Shown: piece by piece, positions 54,492-64,000 of the stretch
Position numbering within the stretch: position 1 is the first letter of the stretch
How the letters are laid out: every line of letters starts with the position of its first letter
From: Amoebophrya sp. A120
Lineage: Eukaryota; Sar; Dinophyceae; Syndiniales; Amoebophryaceae
DNA length: 64,000 bases
Reading direction: 5' to 3'
Assembly: GCA_905178155.1 (NCBI GenBank)
Contig: CAJINV010000001.1
Span: forward strand, 16,306,142 to 16,370,141
Notes under the pieces: model-generated
What the model was told of the DNA's origin: nothing
What the model saw: the letters and a program-made list of their open reading frames with translations, nothing else
Databases searched by the model: none
Program-made: the position numbers and the translations under genes

Positions 54492-55588
54492 CCTCGCTCG
54501 TGGAAGTAGTACTGCAACTACAGTACGACTTCTCAACGCGAAGATGACGCACGCACTCAGAGTCTAGCCTGGTGCTCGTCGTTTCCAAGAAACCAAAACA
54601 ATTAGAAAGATTTTGATTATAGATTTACATAAACGCAGTGTCGTTTGGTGGATCACCAAGCTATGCTTCGCGCCTAGGTCAATCTCTCGATGTTCTTCCC
54701 CACTGTCGTGTGTGCTCTTGCCGCGAGGCGGACCAAAATAGCAACTGCACCTCAGTGTGCCGTCGGAAATCTTGTTATCCCAGTATGCTTACATCAATGA
54801 GGGGACGAGGATTTTCTAGCCAGGCGCTGAATCAAACCGCGAGAGAAAGAAAAGGCAAAGCAGGGATTCATCCAGTACAGAGCGCCTAAATCTTTGACCG
54901 GAGAAGACAAAATTGCTGAGCGATGGAGTTACATGTGAAAAATTCTCGAGGAGGGCGAGGGTTACATACCCGCGCAAGTGCGATGGCATTCTGGTTTCTC
55001 GCCAATTGACGTTGTTGCACGTGGTTGTAATACAATGACTTTCGAAAACTAAATCTTCACAAGAAGGGTGCGAACATCAAAAAGTTCGCAGCTGTATGTT
55101 GTACTTGTGACAGGAGGTTGCCTCGTCACGACAAGCAGTTTTCTTCGATGAGTTGCGATACCCCTGCGGGCCTTGGTGTCCCCGTCACCCCCGACCGCCG
55201 CTCCGGGAGTTTCACTTCGCAAGACTCGAGCATCAAACAACCGAAAACCCGGAACGCGATGGGAGGGCAGCACATCCCGTTCCTCTTCGTTCCCCCGGGA
55301 ACGACTGCGCGGGCGAGAAATGGGCAACACGTTCCGCAGAGCATGGGTACTAAAAATTATGCATAAAATGCTTATTCGATAATTTTAATTTCGATATGAG
55401 AAAGCCAAAGCCCGGTCGCAAGACGCTCGTTCTATGTACTTAATATGACATTTGATTTCATCGCGCCGCGACGTCAATAGATTTGGGAGGTCACCATGAT
55501 GTTCATTTTCTATTGCGTTCCATCTTCCTCGGAATTCATATTCCAATCCTTTACTCCAATCGTACGAACAGAGCGGTCGGATGCACTG
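54492..55588. other. Spacer with a weak candidate exon
   Basis: A plus frame from 55148 (MSCDTPAGLGVPVTPDRRSG, ending MGTKNYA) has protein-like composition after an acceptor-like GTGACAG, but no phase-compatible exon could be joined. The opposite strand is also open there. The kinase frame is open from 55496; the ATG at 55589 is preferred for that gene. Confidence 0.35.
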
Positions 55589-58500
55589 ATGAGTTTGACG
55601 CTGAACCTGCTAGAAACGTACCAGAATTGCAACCCGGAGTTCAAGTACAACCAGAACAAGTCGGCGCCGAAGCGGGTGTTAACCAAGCTGGCCGAGGGTG
55701 TGTACAACAATGGATACGACAACTCGAAGCACGATTACATCTGCCGGGTCCGCGACCAGCTGACCAGCCCGGACGGGCGGATCTACAGCATCGTCGAGCG
55801 GCTGGGTCACGGAACGTTCGGGCAGGTGCTCAAGGTGCAAATCCTCCAGCAGGACCGCGAGAGGTACAACGTAAATCCCGCGAAGGCGATGGCAGAAGGG
55901 GAACAGCAACACCAGGTTCCATTGAACAACAGCGCCGGTACCCCTCCGTTTTCTACTGCCGAATCTGGTGGGATGGATCAACAACTGCACAGCAATAACG
56001 CCCACAACAGCCAGCAGTTGTTGAAGGAGGGCGGGCACGTGGCGCTGAAGATCATTAAGAACAAGCCGGCCTATTTCCATCAGGCCTTGGTGGAGGTTCG
56101 CATCTTGAAGATGCTGAACGAGAAGTACGACGAGGAGAGCCGCATCGTGCGCATGCTGGACTTCTTCGTGTACCGGAAACACCTGTGCATCGCGTTCGAG
56201 ATTCTCAGCGTCAACCTGTACGACGTGTTGAAGCAGAACGGGTTCCGCGGCCTGTCCACGCTGTTGATCCGGAACCTGGTGGAGCAGATCGTGCGCGCGC
56301 TGCAGTGCCTGCGGAAGGCGCGCATCATCCACTGCGACCTGAAGCCGGAGAACGTGTTGCTGTCCACCACGCGGACCACCAATATCAAGCTGATCGACTT
56401 CGGCTCCGCCTGCTTCGAGGGCCACATCGTCTACACCTACATCCAGTCGCGCTTCTACCGATCGCCCGAGGTGCTGCTCGGCCTGCCCTACTCCTCTGCC
56501 ATCGACCTGTGGTCGCTGGGGTGCATCTGCGCCGAGCTTTTCATTGGGCTGCCGGTACTAAGCTGTTCTGCTTCGATGTCGTGTGATTTGCAGTTATTGA
56601 TTCAGTTGGCAGGAGTTCCTGCCGACGGCGGTGTCGACGCTTTCACCACATGACCAACTCCGGTTTTGATGTCGGTGCAACGTTTCGGCACAGCTACGCC
56701 AAAAAACGCTGCCATCTTTTATCTACGCCATATCCATAAATCAAAACAGTACAGTCGATTCATTGGTGAAATACAAACTGTTCAAATGTAAGGATCCCTT
56801 GGCATGGTGACCAAAATCAAAATCAGATCTTTCCCGGTTGCAGCGAGTATGACCAAGTGAAGCGCATCACGGAGGTATGCGGCATTCCGCCTGCCCGTAT
56901 GATGGAAGGAGGAAATGCGTCGAAGTATTTCGTTCCCGTGCCCGTGAATCCGGAGGTCGACAACAACCAGACCGACAACTGCTCCAGCGAGTCGGCGAGC
57001 GGCGAAGAGGAGGAGGAGGATGACGAGGATGAGGAATCCACGAGCACGTTAGCAAGCCCCACCATCCTCCAAGCGCCGAATAACCAAGCGCAGCAAACAA
57101 ACGCTCAAGTAGTAGGTCAAGGGGAGCAGCCACCTGCCACAGCGACGGCTGGTGGAACTACAGCTACCGCTGCGGCAAGCAACGGCAGCGCAGCGAATTG
57201 CGCGTCGGACCAGCAGCAGCAGACTACAGCGAGCATCACGACGGAGTTGCTGCAGCGGAGCAGCGGCGCGAGCATGAACACGAAGCAAGGTCGGCAGCAG
57301 TTGATGAACGGCATGAACTTGGTCCGGAACGAGAGCCGCAACACCATGGCGCCACCACCCGGGGCAAACTCGTCGACCACGGGTAGTACCACGACCTCGA
57401 ACAATAACAGCAACCTCCCGTTTCCTGGTGCACAGTCCGGTTTGAACCCCAACAGTGATCTTCAACATCGGGACCACCCCGGAAGCAATAGCGGTTCGTG
57501 TGCCAGTACGCCGTGCAGCAGCAAGCTGCCGCCGCCGCCGGTGTACGCCCCTCCGCCGCGGGCGACGAATTCCCTGTCGATCAAGACCGGGAACACGACC
57601 CCCTCCGGTTCGGCCAGCAGTACCAACGCCTCCGCGAAGGCCACGCCCACCAATTCCTCCTGCTCGTCCGACGTGAACACCGGAAACGAGTCGTGTTCCA
57701 CGACGGAAAACAACAGCCAAACGTTGATCAAGGGCGGCTTTCCGGGGGAAAATGTGGTAAAAGCGGCCCCGAACTTTACCTCGTCGAAGAACGCCGCGTC
57801 GAAAAACACGCCGCCGCTGAACTACCTTCAGGCTCTGGTCGGTGGCGGCGGCAACCAACCGGTCAAGGCGGCGCACCGCGGCAAGGCCAGCCTGTTTCAG
57901 CAGAGTATGAAGGCCAGCTCAAAGTCCACGTCCATTGCGGGTTCGGCCAGCATCGGTGGAGGCAACGTGACTAATGTCAGCCCGAAAACCGCCCTGGTAA
58001 GTGGTGCTGCAACTACTGCAACCACTCCTGCAGCTCAGCAACCAAGTGTTGACAAGAGCAAGAAGAACGAGGCCACGACTGCAACTGCGGTTTGTTCGCC
58101 GACGTCCAGCGTTACGACCAAGACGAACAAAACTGATGCAGAGAAACAGCTAGTGTCGTCGAGTAGACCTGATGCTGGTGCTGGTGCGACCGGCACTGCC
58201 ACATCGAAAAGTTCCTCGAACGATTCCTGTTCGCGGGAGGAGGACGCGCGAACTGAGTACACGTTGGATTTCGAAAGCGATTCGCTGCTGCCCTCCCGGG
58301 TCCCAACGGGAGATGTTGTGGTTCCAGACTCGGAGAGGATCGTCGAGACCATTGTCGGGACCGGTGTCAACTTGCACGTGTCTGACACCGTGTCAAATTC
58401 CACCGAGCTGCCCTCGAAGAAAAATTCCATTATCGGGAGTAACCAACTCTTCTCGCTCTCGGCGACGGAGGTGGATCCCACGGCCCAACGAGGTCCTGCC

Positions 58501-61500
58501 GCCGCCGGGTCGAAGGGAAGCTCCTTGCACAATCTGGGCGACGACAGCGTCGCGGCCAATTCCGACTGCGCAGCGGTCGCCATTCGCTCGGCGGTGAGCG
58601 GCGTGCTAGAGGCGGTGCTCGAAAACCGTCCCTTGCGGTCCTCAGGAAGCAAAAGCAAAAGCTCCAAGAACGCTTCCGGGAAGCCGACGGGGGCGGACGG
58701 AATGTCGAATAAACCTACGAAAGGGGTATGTAGACTAAAAAGTTCGGATTTTATGAAGCTTGATCATGTGCAAAAGGACAAAAATCAGTCTGGCACCGAA
58801 ACGTGCAGCCGTTAAGAATGTATAGATGATTCGACGCACCGTCCTACGTACTCAAATTTATCGCAGGTGCTGACGCAGTCCTGCGAGCAGTTGAGCCTCC
58901 ATTTGCTGTTAGGGAACGGCAACAACGAGCGCGTGAAGAAGGCGAAGAAGCGCGGCAAGCGCAATTTGTCCTCGCCGCTCCGCACGCGGTCGGCGCCCCC
59001 GCGGATGAAGACCACCGGCAAGCGCAAGCGGCAGACCCGGAAGCGCGCGACGACGCTGGGCTCGAATGTGAGCGCGACGACGCGGGCGGCCGCGGGCCCG
59101 ACGCTGTCTCGGACCACGCGCACGAGCTCGAACACCAACGCGATCGTCGTCAACAAAACGGCGACCACTTCGACGACCGCGACGGCGGCCAACACGATTG
59201 ACCACGCAGGCATGCCCGCGACCAAGCTGCACAACAAGCAGGCCAGCGCCATGGTTACGTGGCGGCTGAAAACGAAGGAGGAGTACGAGCGCAGCACGCA
59301 GAAAAAGGAAGGGCCGTCCAAAAAGTACTTCGATTTCTCCTCCCTGGAAGAGATGGTCCAATCGGTGCGGGCAAGCAAAACAACGCCGGAGGAAAAGAAA
59401 CGTCGAGAGCAGCTGCTCGACTTCCTGAAGCAACTCTTCCAAATCGATCCGGCCAAACGCATGACCCCGGACGAAGCCCTGCGGCACCCGTTTTTGACCG
59501 GCCAGACCACACCTGTTGCGGCTACGGCTACTGAGGTATTAATGGAAAGAACTTACTCATCTTCATTGAAATTGAATCAAGAGCACTGGTAGAGAAATCA
59601 GTCACGGGCAACTGCAAATGTGACTTATTTACTTACTCGATAGATGTTGATTTGTGCAAAAGAGAACAAACTTTCCTTTTCCTTTCTTCCAGGGCGCCCC
59701 CTGTTTCCCGACGCCCGCGCCGGTGCACAAGCAGGATTTCAAATCGGATGCCACTGTGGATGCGGCGCAGCCGTTCCTGTTGCCGCCCATGCCCGATCTG
59801 ACCGAAGAAACTTTGCGCTGCCTGGACTTACCGCCCGACCAGCCCGAATCCTACCGTCCCCCGGTGGATGCCTTACCGGACAGTTACTTCTACGGCTTTC
59901 TCCACGGGCGGTACCGCGAGCAGCGCACCACGATGCAGCAGGTGCAGGAAGGCGCGCCCGGCACCGGTGCCCCCAGCAGCAGTACCTCGACGCCCGCGTC
60001 CGGGGCCGGGGGCTCCTCTGCAACGCTGCAGCCGGTCAACCAGCACTACAGCAAAAGTGCAGGAGCCCCTGGGCAAGTTTCTGCTGCTGCGATGGCTTCT
60101 GCGCAATTGTACTCCAACGTCGCGAGCGGTGGCGCCAAGGCGGCCCCTCCGCCGGTGCCGCCCCCACTTCCTGCGACCCAGCAGCACGCGCAAGCCACCC
60201 CAACCTCTGGACAGCACTCATTGTCGATGAGTCACGGCGGAGCACCAGTGCAGGTTGGTTCTAATGTTCCAACTTTTGTCGCGACCAATGCAGCCTCTGC
60301 TTCTGCGCAGGGTGTGCCGCACGTCCAGGTGGCTGGCACGATGCACCCAGCAGGGCCCCCGCAATTCCCGCACCAGCACGCGACACCGACTTCGTCCTTC
60401 ACGTCGCGCGGTGCGTTTCCGTCCCGTGGATTCGCCACCCCGCTCAGCGATGCCACGACCTCCGCGCCGTGGGCGGAAAAGAGTGACTCCTCGATGGCTG
60501 ACCCGAAGGGCGTTGTTCAGCAGGGGGGTCTTCACAACAAGCAGCCGGTGCCGCAGGCCACAACGCCGCAGGACTTGCAGCACCACTCTTCTGGCGGGTC
60601 CTCGTCCACGACAGCCTCCTTGACCAACACGCCGACCACCATGCATCAGTACCACCCACCGCAGCGCGCGACCGCCGGCGGACAGTGGCCGGTGCCGCGT
60701 GCCGGGGGTCCACCGAGCCGGGATAATTCCCGAGTGGCCTACGCCAATCCACCGCAGCAGCCACCGCCGCATGTCGCCGTGGTGGGCAGCCCGGCCGGGC
60801 AGCCGCCGCACCAGCATCCAGGGAATCGCGGACGTAGTTTTCTAGTTTGTTCTCCCATGAGGCTCGTAATTTCTGTGACAACTCCTAGTGTTTTGATGCA
60901 CGGTGCTGGTACTTCTCTCATGAATGTAGCGCTTTGTAATCAACAACATCAAAATTCGCTTTTCTCAAAAAAATCCATGCAGAAAACAACGCTGGTCTCC
61001 GGCTGGTGCAATACAATGCTAAGCCTCCTGCGTATCACCAGAAGCGCCGTGCAAAGTACGCCCGCCCGCATTCTTGGTCCTACGGAGCTCCAGGGATGCA
61101 GCAGCCGCACACTCCGGGAGATCGGTACGAAGTTGCTACTTTTTTATTCGATTCACAAATGTGATGTGTTGCTATCAAAAGATGCAGAGTCCGTAATCAA
61201 ATACGTGACTCACGATTTCGTCGCCTATCATGGCAAACAAAAATCGATAGGTCGAGCACGGGCAACCCGGGTAATGCGAGTGGTCCGGGTTACATGGTTT
61301 CGTCGGGGGGTTCGAGCAACACGTCGGGACCGCAGCAGCTGCAGCCGCCGCCCCAGCAGCAATATTCGTATCACCCCGGTGTTGTAGGTGGATCTGCGAC
61401 CAGCCAGCAGCAAACGCACGTGCACCAACATGCGACGCACCTCCAGCCACCGCCGGCGCAGCAGCCTCCCCATCACGTGCAATCCCGCGGGTCTTCGCCG

Positions 61501-61836
61501 TGGCACTTGCCCAGCCCCATTTCCCCGGCGTGTTCAGTGGTGTCGGAATCTTGGGCAACCAGTACCAACAACAGGCAAATCTTTTCGCCGGCGGACAGTT
61601 GGACCAGCGACGATCACGACTACTCCCGGGCAGCGCACTACTATTCGAGCTCCCCACCATCGTCTCTGGACTCTTCTCGCAACCAGCATCACTCGTCGTC
61701 CTACAACGCGTACAATGCTCATGGGGGACCGCACGGGCAGCAGCAAATGTCAGCGGGCGGCGGCGGCTGGAACAACGTTACGAAACGTGGCCAACAAGAC
61801 TTCTCGAAGCAGATGATGCACAATAGGACTACATGA
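55589..61836 (+). CDS. Yak1/DYRK-type protein kinase with split catalytic domain
   Basis: Six exons, 55589-56554, 56827-58725, 58867-59535, 59693-60833, 60983-61124 and 61251-61836, join in phase to about 1,800 residues. The start at 55589 (MSLTLNLLETYQNCNPEFKY) leads into the Yak1-type N-terminal box (KRVLTKLAEGVYNNGYDNSK). Kinase landmarks: LGHGTFGQV, VALKIIKNK (Lys154), HCDLKPEN (Asp250), DFGSACFEG (Asp270), the DYRK activation-loop YTY (Tyr282, Tyr284) and SRFYRSPEVLLGLPYSSAID. After IFPGCSEYDQVKRITEVCGI the domain is interrupted by about 725 Ser/Thr/Asn/Gly-rich residues. It then finishes near residue 1146 with FQIDPAKRMTPDEALRHPFL. The tail is Gln/His/Pro-rich. DYRK kinases autophosphorylate the second Tyr and phosphorylate Ser/Thr in growth and splicing control. 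Confidence 0.9.
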
Positions 61837-61968
61837 ACAATCGATGCTCAGCTTTCATGACGCCATACCTTGGCATGCATGGGTTTTGTTTTGTCATTAT
61901 CAGGATTTCCAAAAGACGTTTGACAGACTGCACTCTTTGCATCTTCCATAAAGAAATCCAACACAGTG

Positions 61969-62910
61969 ATGACTGGGTTGATTGTTGGTGTTGCAGCACA
62001 CCACCTTCGTTGTATCTTCGAGTTGTTCTTGATGACTTTCAGTTTTACAGCCGTCGGCCCGTACGCAACTGTGCCACAGCATCCTCAATTTGTCGGAGCG
62101 GAAGTTCACGCGCAGATGCCACTGGACAGTGAGATGAAGCGCTTTCACCCTCTGGCGGCGCCGAAACAAATTTCAGGCCAATCCTTTCGCGCGAAAACGG
62201 GCATGTCAGACTCTGGGCCGGTCATGGCGAGTAAGTATGGCAAATAACAAAGAGTAAAACTTACTCTCGGCAAAGGAACAAATTTTTGCAAGCGCCAAGC
62301 CAGCTTGCGAAAAGATGAAGGTGTCCGGTAGACGTTGTTAGAAGTTGTCTGCAGATATTTTTGTGCGGACTCACAAGATATGACGTTGCGGGGACGACTT
62401 ATGTACCTGCGAGGAGCCCTTCTGTCACTCACATTGCTGTCAAAGAGAAACTTTTAGATATACTCCCTGAAAAACCATCGTGTGCGCTTCGTTTGAAGCG
62501 ACTTGGCAGTAACGATTTTTTGAAATAATTGCAAATAGAATTTTCATGAAAAATAACTCTCTCTGCTACATGGGTGAATGACTTTTGTTGTCGCAGTTGC
62601 GAAGGTTCCACTAAGGTAAGATAAGAAACATTCGCTTTTATAACGAAGAGCTTCGCTTCGTTGGTGCCCCCGCTGCCTCTACTACCCTGAAATTTTTAAA
62701 ATTTTCGGATGTTTTTTGCTAGCACTCTACTGTCGATGCAAAAATACTTTTTTTAACAACAAAGGTATAATTTGCTTGTCTAATGTCATACGACGCTTAA
62801 GACTTTTAGAGCGTTAGTACTAAACCACCACTTTCCTCCTGTACTACGTCAGCCGCGTGGCGCGCCCGTTGCAAGCGATCTTTTCGGAAGGTGCAGTGCT
62901 ATATTTTTGA
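61969..62910 (+). CDS. Small three-exon protein with signal-anchor-like start
   Basis: Exons 61969-62230, 62597-62615 (only 19 nt) and 62853-62910 join in phase to 112 residues (donors GTAAGT and GTAAGA, acceptors GTCGCAG and ACGTCAG). The N-terminus is hydrophobic (CIFELFLMTFSFTAVGPYA) and could be a signal peptide. The rest is hydrophilic (PQHPQFVGAEVHAQMPLDSE). Acceptors TTTCAG and TTACAG also precede the VGPY segment, so these could be the last exons of the kinase gene instead of a separate gene; no phase-compatible strong donor was found in the kinase's last exon. No family recognised. Confidence 0.45.
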
Positions 62911-64000
62911 AGGCAACATCAACTTGCAACAGCAACACCTCGACGAATTCGGAATCTCGAAACATTTTTAGCCGACAACAAAGATAGTAGAGCGAGAGTT
63001 CCGAATTTTCCGGTTTTTCTAATGGAATTACAAGACTTTGCAGCTGAACTACTTACAACTATGTAATTTTCCACCGCCATGCATAAAGGTAAGGAACATT
63101 TGTCCCGTGTGGTGGACAAGCTACGTCTGCTTCAGAGTATTTGAAGAAGTTTTAGTTTCATCAGAAAGTTTCTGGACAATAATCTGCCGAGCGCCAGCTC
63201 TTCCAGCGATGACATTTCGCAGCGACTTTTGCATCTTTTTAAGAAAATAGGCCAGGTACAGAAGGCGCCGTCATTGTCAGGTCCCGGTTCTCTTTCTTTT
63301 CGGGCTCTGCCGATGTCACGGCGACGACTTATCTGTCGCAGTTCTGTCGTGGGCGAAAGGATTTGCTGTGGAAGCGAATTGCTCGAGAATGCATCCCTGT
63401 TTTATCGGAGGCATTAATTATCATTTTTTCGAATTCAGTTTTTGTTTGGTTTGCGACCGATTTCGACAACCTGCCTATTGTAGTTGTAGCGCCAGAAAGT
63501 TGCACTGATAATCGCAAATCAGAGCCTGGATAACCGATGCAGCTCCCCTACAACTAAATTGAAGACTCGCACACTTTTTCTAAGACAAAAAAAAAACAAG
63601 TACAAGGAACAGAGCCTTCACTATTTTCTGATGAATTTCTAATCCTGTAAAAATTGACTTTGAAATCTTAAATTTTTTGAGACATGTAAAAGACATTGAG
63701 ATCGAAGATGGATGATATTTTCAGATAGCTCTAGATGATAGTTGCTACTAAGTCCTTTCGCTTTCTGCTTTTACAAAACAAGCAGAAATTTGTAAAAGTC
63801 GACTGCCTAATTACGGACTTCATCGCCACTTAGCCAACCGCAAAAGGAACAACAACAATCTGTTGATAGCCTGGACGACGCGATTATCTTGTGCTTACCT
63901 TCCCCCCACGCTTCATCATGGCGAAACTTTGACTGCCCGCCAGAGGTTGCACCTACCTATCACAAGTTGGCATCTGACCCAAGATAAATTTCCCAGAGGG
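62911..64000. other. No supported gene
   Basis: AT-richer DNA with short frames only, several A or T runs (for example near 63588), and no recognised RNA gene or repeat. A gene could continue beyond the window edge. Confidence 0.5.

Noticed and set aside
55679-56425. Minus-strand open frame of 248 codons
   Set aside because: Antisense of the kinase catalytic core, which has all kinase motifs on the plus strand.
57049-57876. Minus-strand Arg/Gly-rich frame of 275 codons
   Set aside because: Antisense of the low-complexity kinase insertion; composition is an artefact of GC-rich repeats.

Overview
The window looks like nuclear DNA of a protist, most likely an alveolate and possibly a compact-genome dinoflagellate relative such as a syndinian (lineage is inference). 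Supporting observations are long GC-rich open frames, short GT-AG introns (about 76 to 390 nt), serine/alanine/glutamine-rich disordered insertions, standard stop codons (TAA, TAG and TGA all used), and no bacterial operon or ribosome-binding-site structure. Exon-intron models below were built by hand by requiring a GT donor, an AG acceptor and matching reading-frame phase. They have not been checked against RNA.

Every confidently identified gene lies on the plus strand, roughly one per 3 kb. From left to right: a coiled-coil protein (0.4 kb); an FtsH-like AAA+ ATPase without the protease domain (1.8 kb); a small membrane protein (4.6 kb); a membrane-anchored capsule-type glycosyltransferase (6.0 kb); an NYN-domain RNase-like protein (8.8 kb); an unknown tail-anchored protein whose first intron carries a palindromic element (11.4 kb); a CWF19L1/Drn1-like splicing factor (13.9 kb); a secreted LCAT/PDAT-type acyltransferase (16.5 kb); an FkbM-type methyltransferase (19.1 kb). 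A poorly resolved stretch with possible minus-strand exons follows (21.4-23.8 kb). Next are a four-exon SAC3/GANP-domain protein (23.8 kb), two weakly supported unknown genes (27.9-30.2 kb), a J-domain membrane protein (31.0 kb), a LONRF-like RING protein with a C-terminal membrane anchor (33.1 kb), ribosomal protein eS10 (36.1 kb), a GT47 exostosin (37.5 kb), and an alpha/beta-hydrolase-fold membrane protein lacking its nucleophilic serine (40.7 kb).

The most striking object is an intact non-LTR retrotransposon at 44.4-51.0 kb. It encodes one polyprotein of about 2,200 residues with an N-terminal cold-shock domain, an APE-type endonuclease, a reverse transcriptase and a basic C-terminus that faintly resembles an AP2 domain. 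It is followed by an array of small GCTCC/GGAGC hairpins. Beyond it lie a seven-exon gene of unknown function (52.3-54.5 kb) and a Yak1/DYRK-type kinase whose catalytic domain is split by an insertion of about 700 residues (55.6-61.8 kb), then a small three-exon gene with a 19-nt micro-exon.

Four genes (glycosyltransferase, exostosin, FkbM methyltransferase, LCAT-like enzyme) carry signal or anchor sequences and would act in the secretory pathway on glycans or lipids. Several others belong to RNA metabolism (CWF19L1-like, SAC3-like, NYN, eS10). No tRNA, rRNA or CRISPR was recognised.
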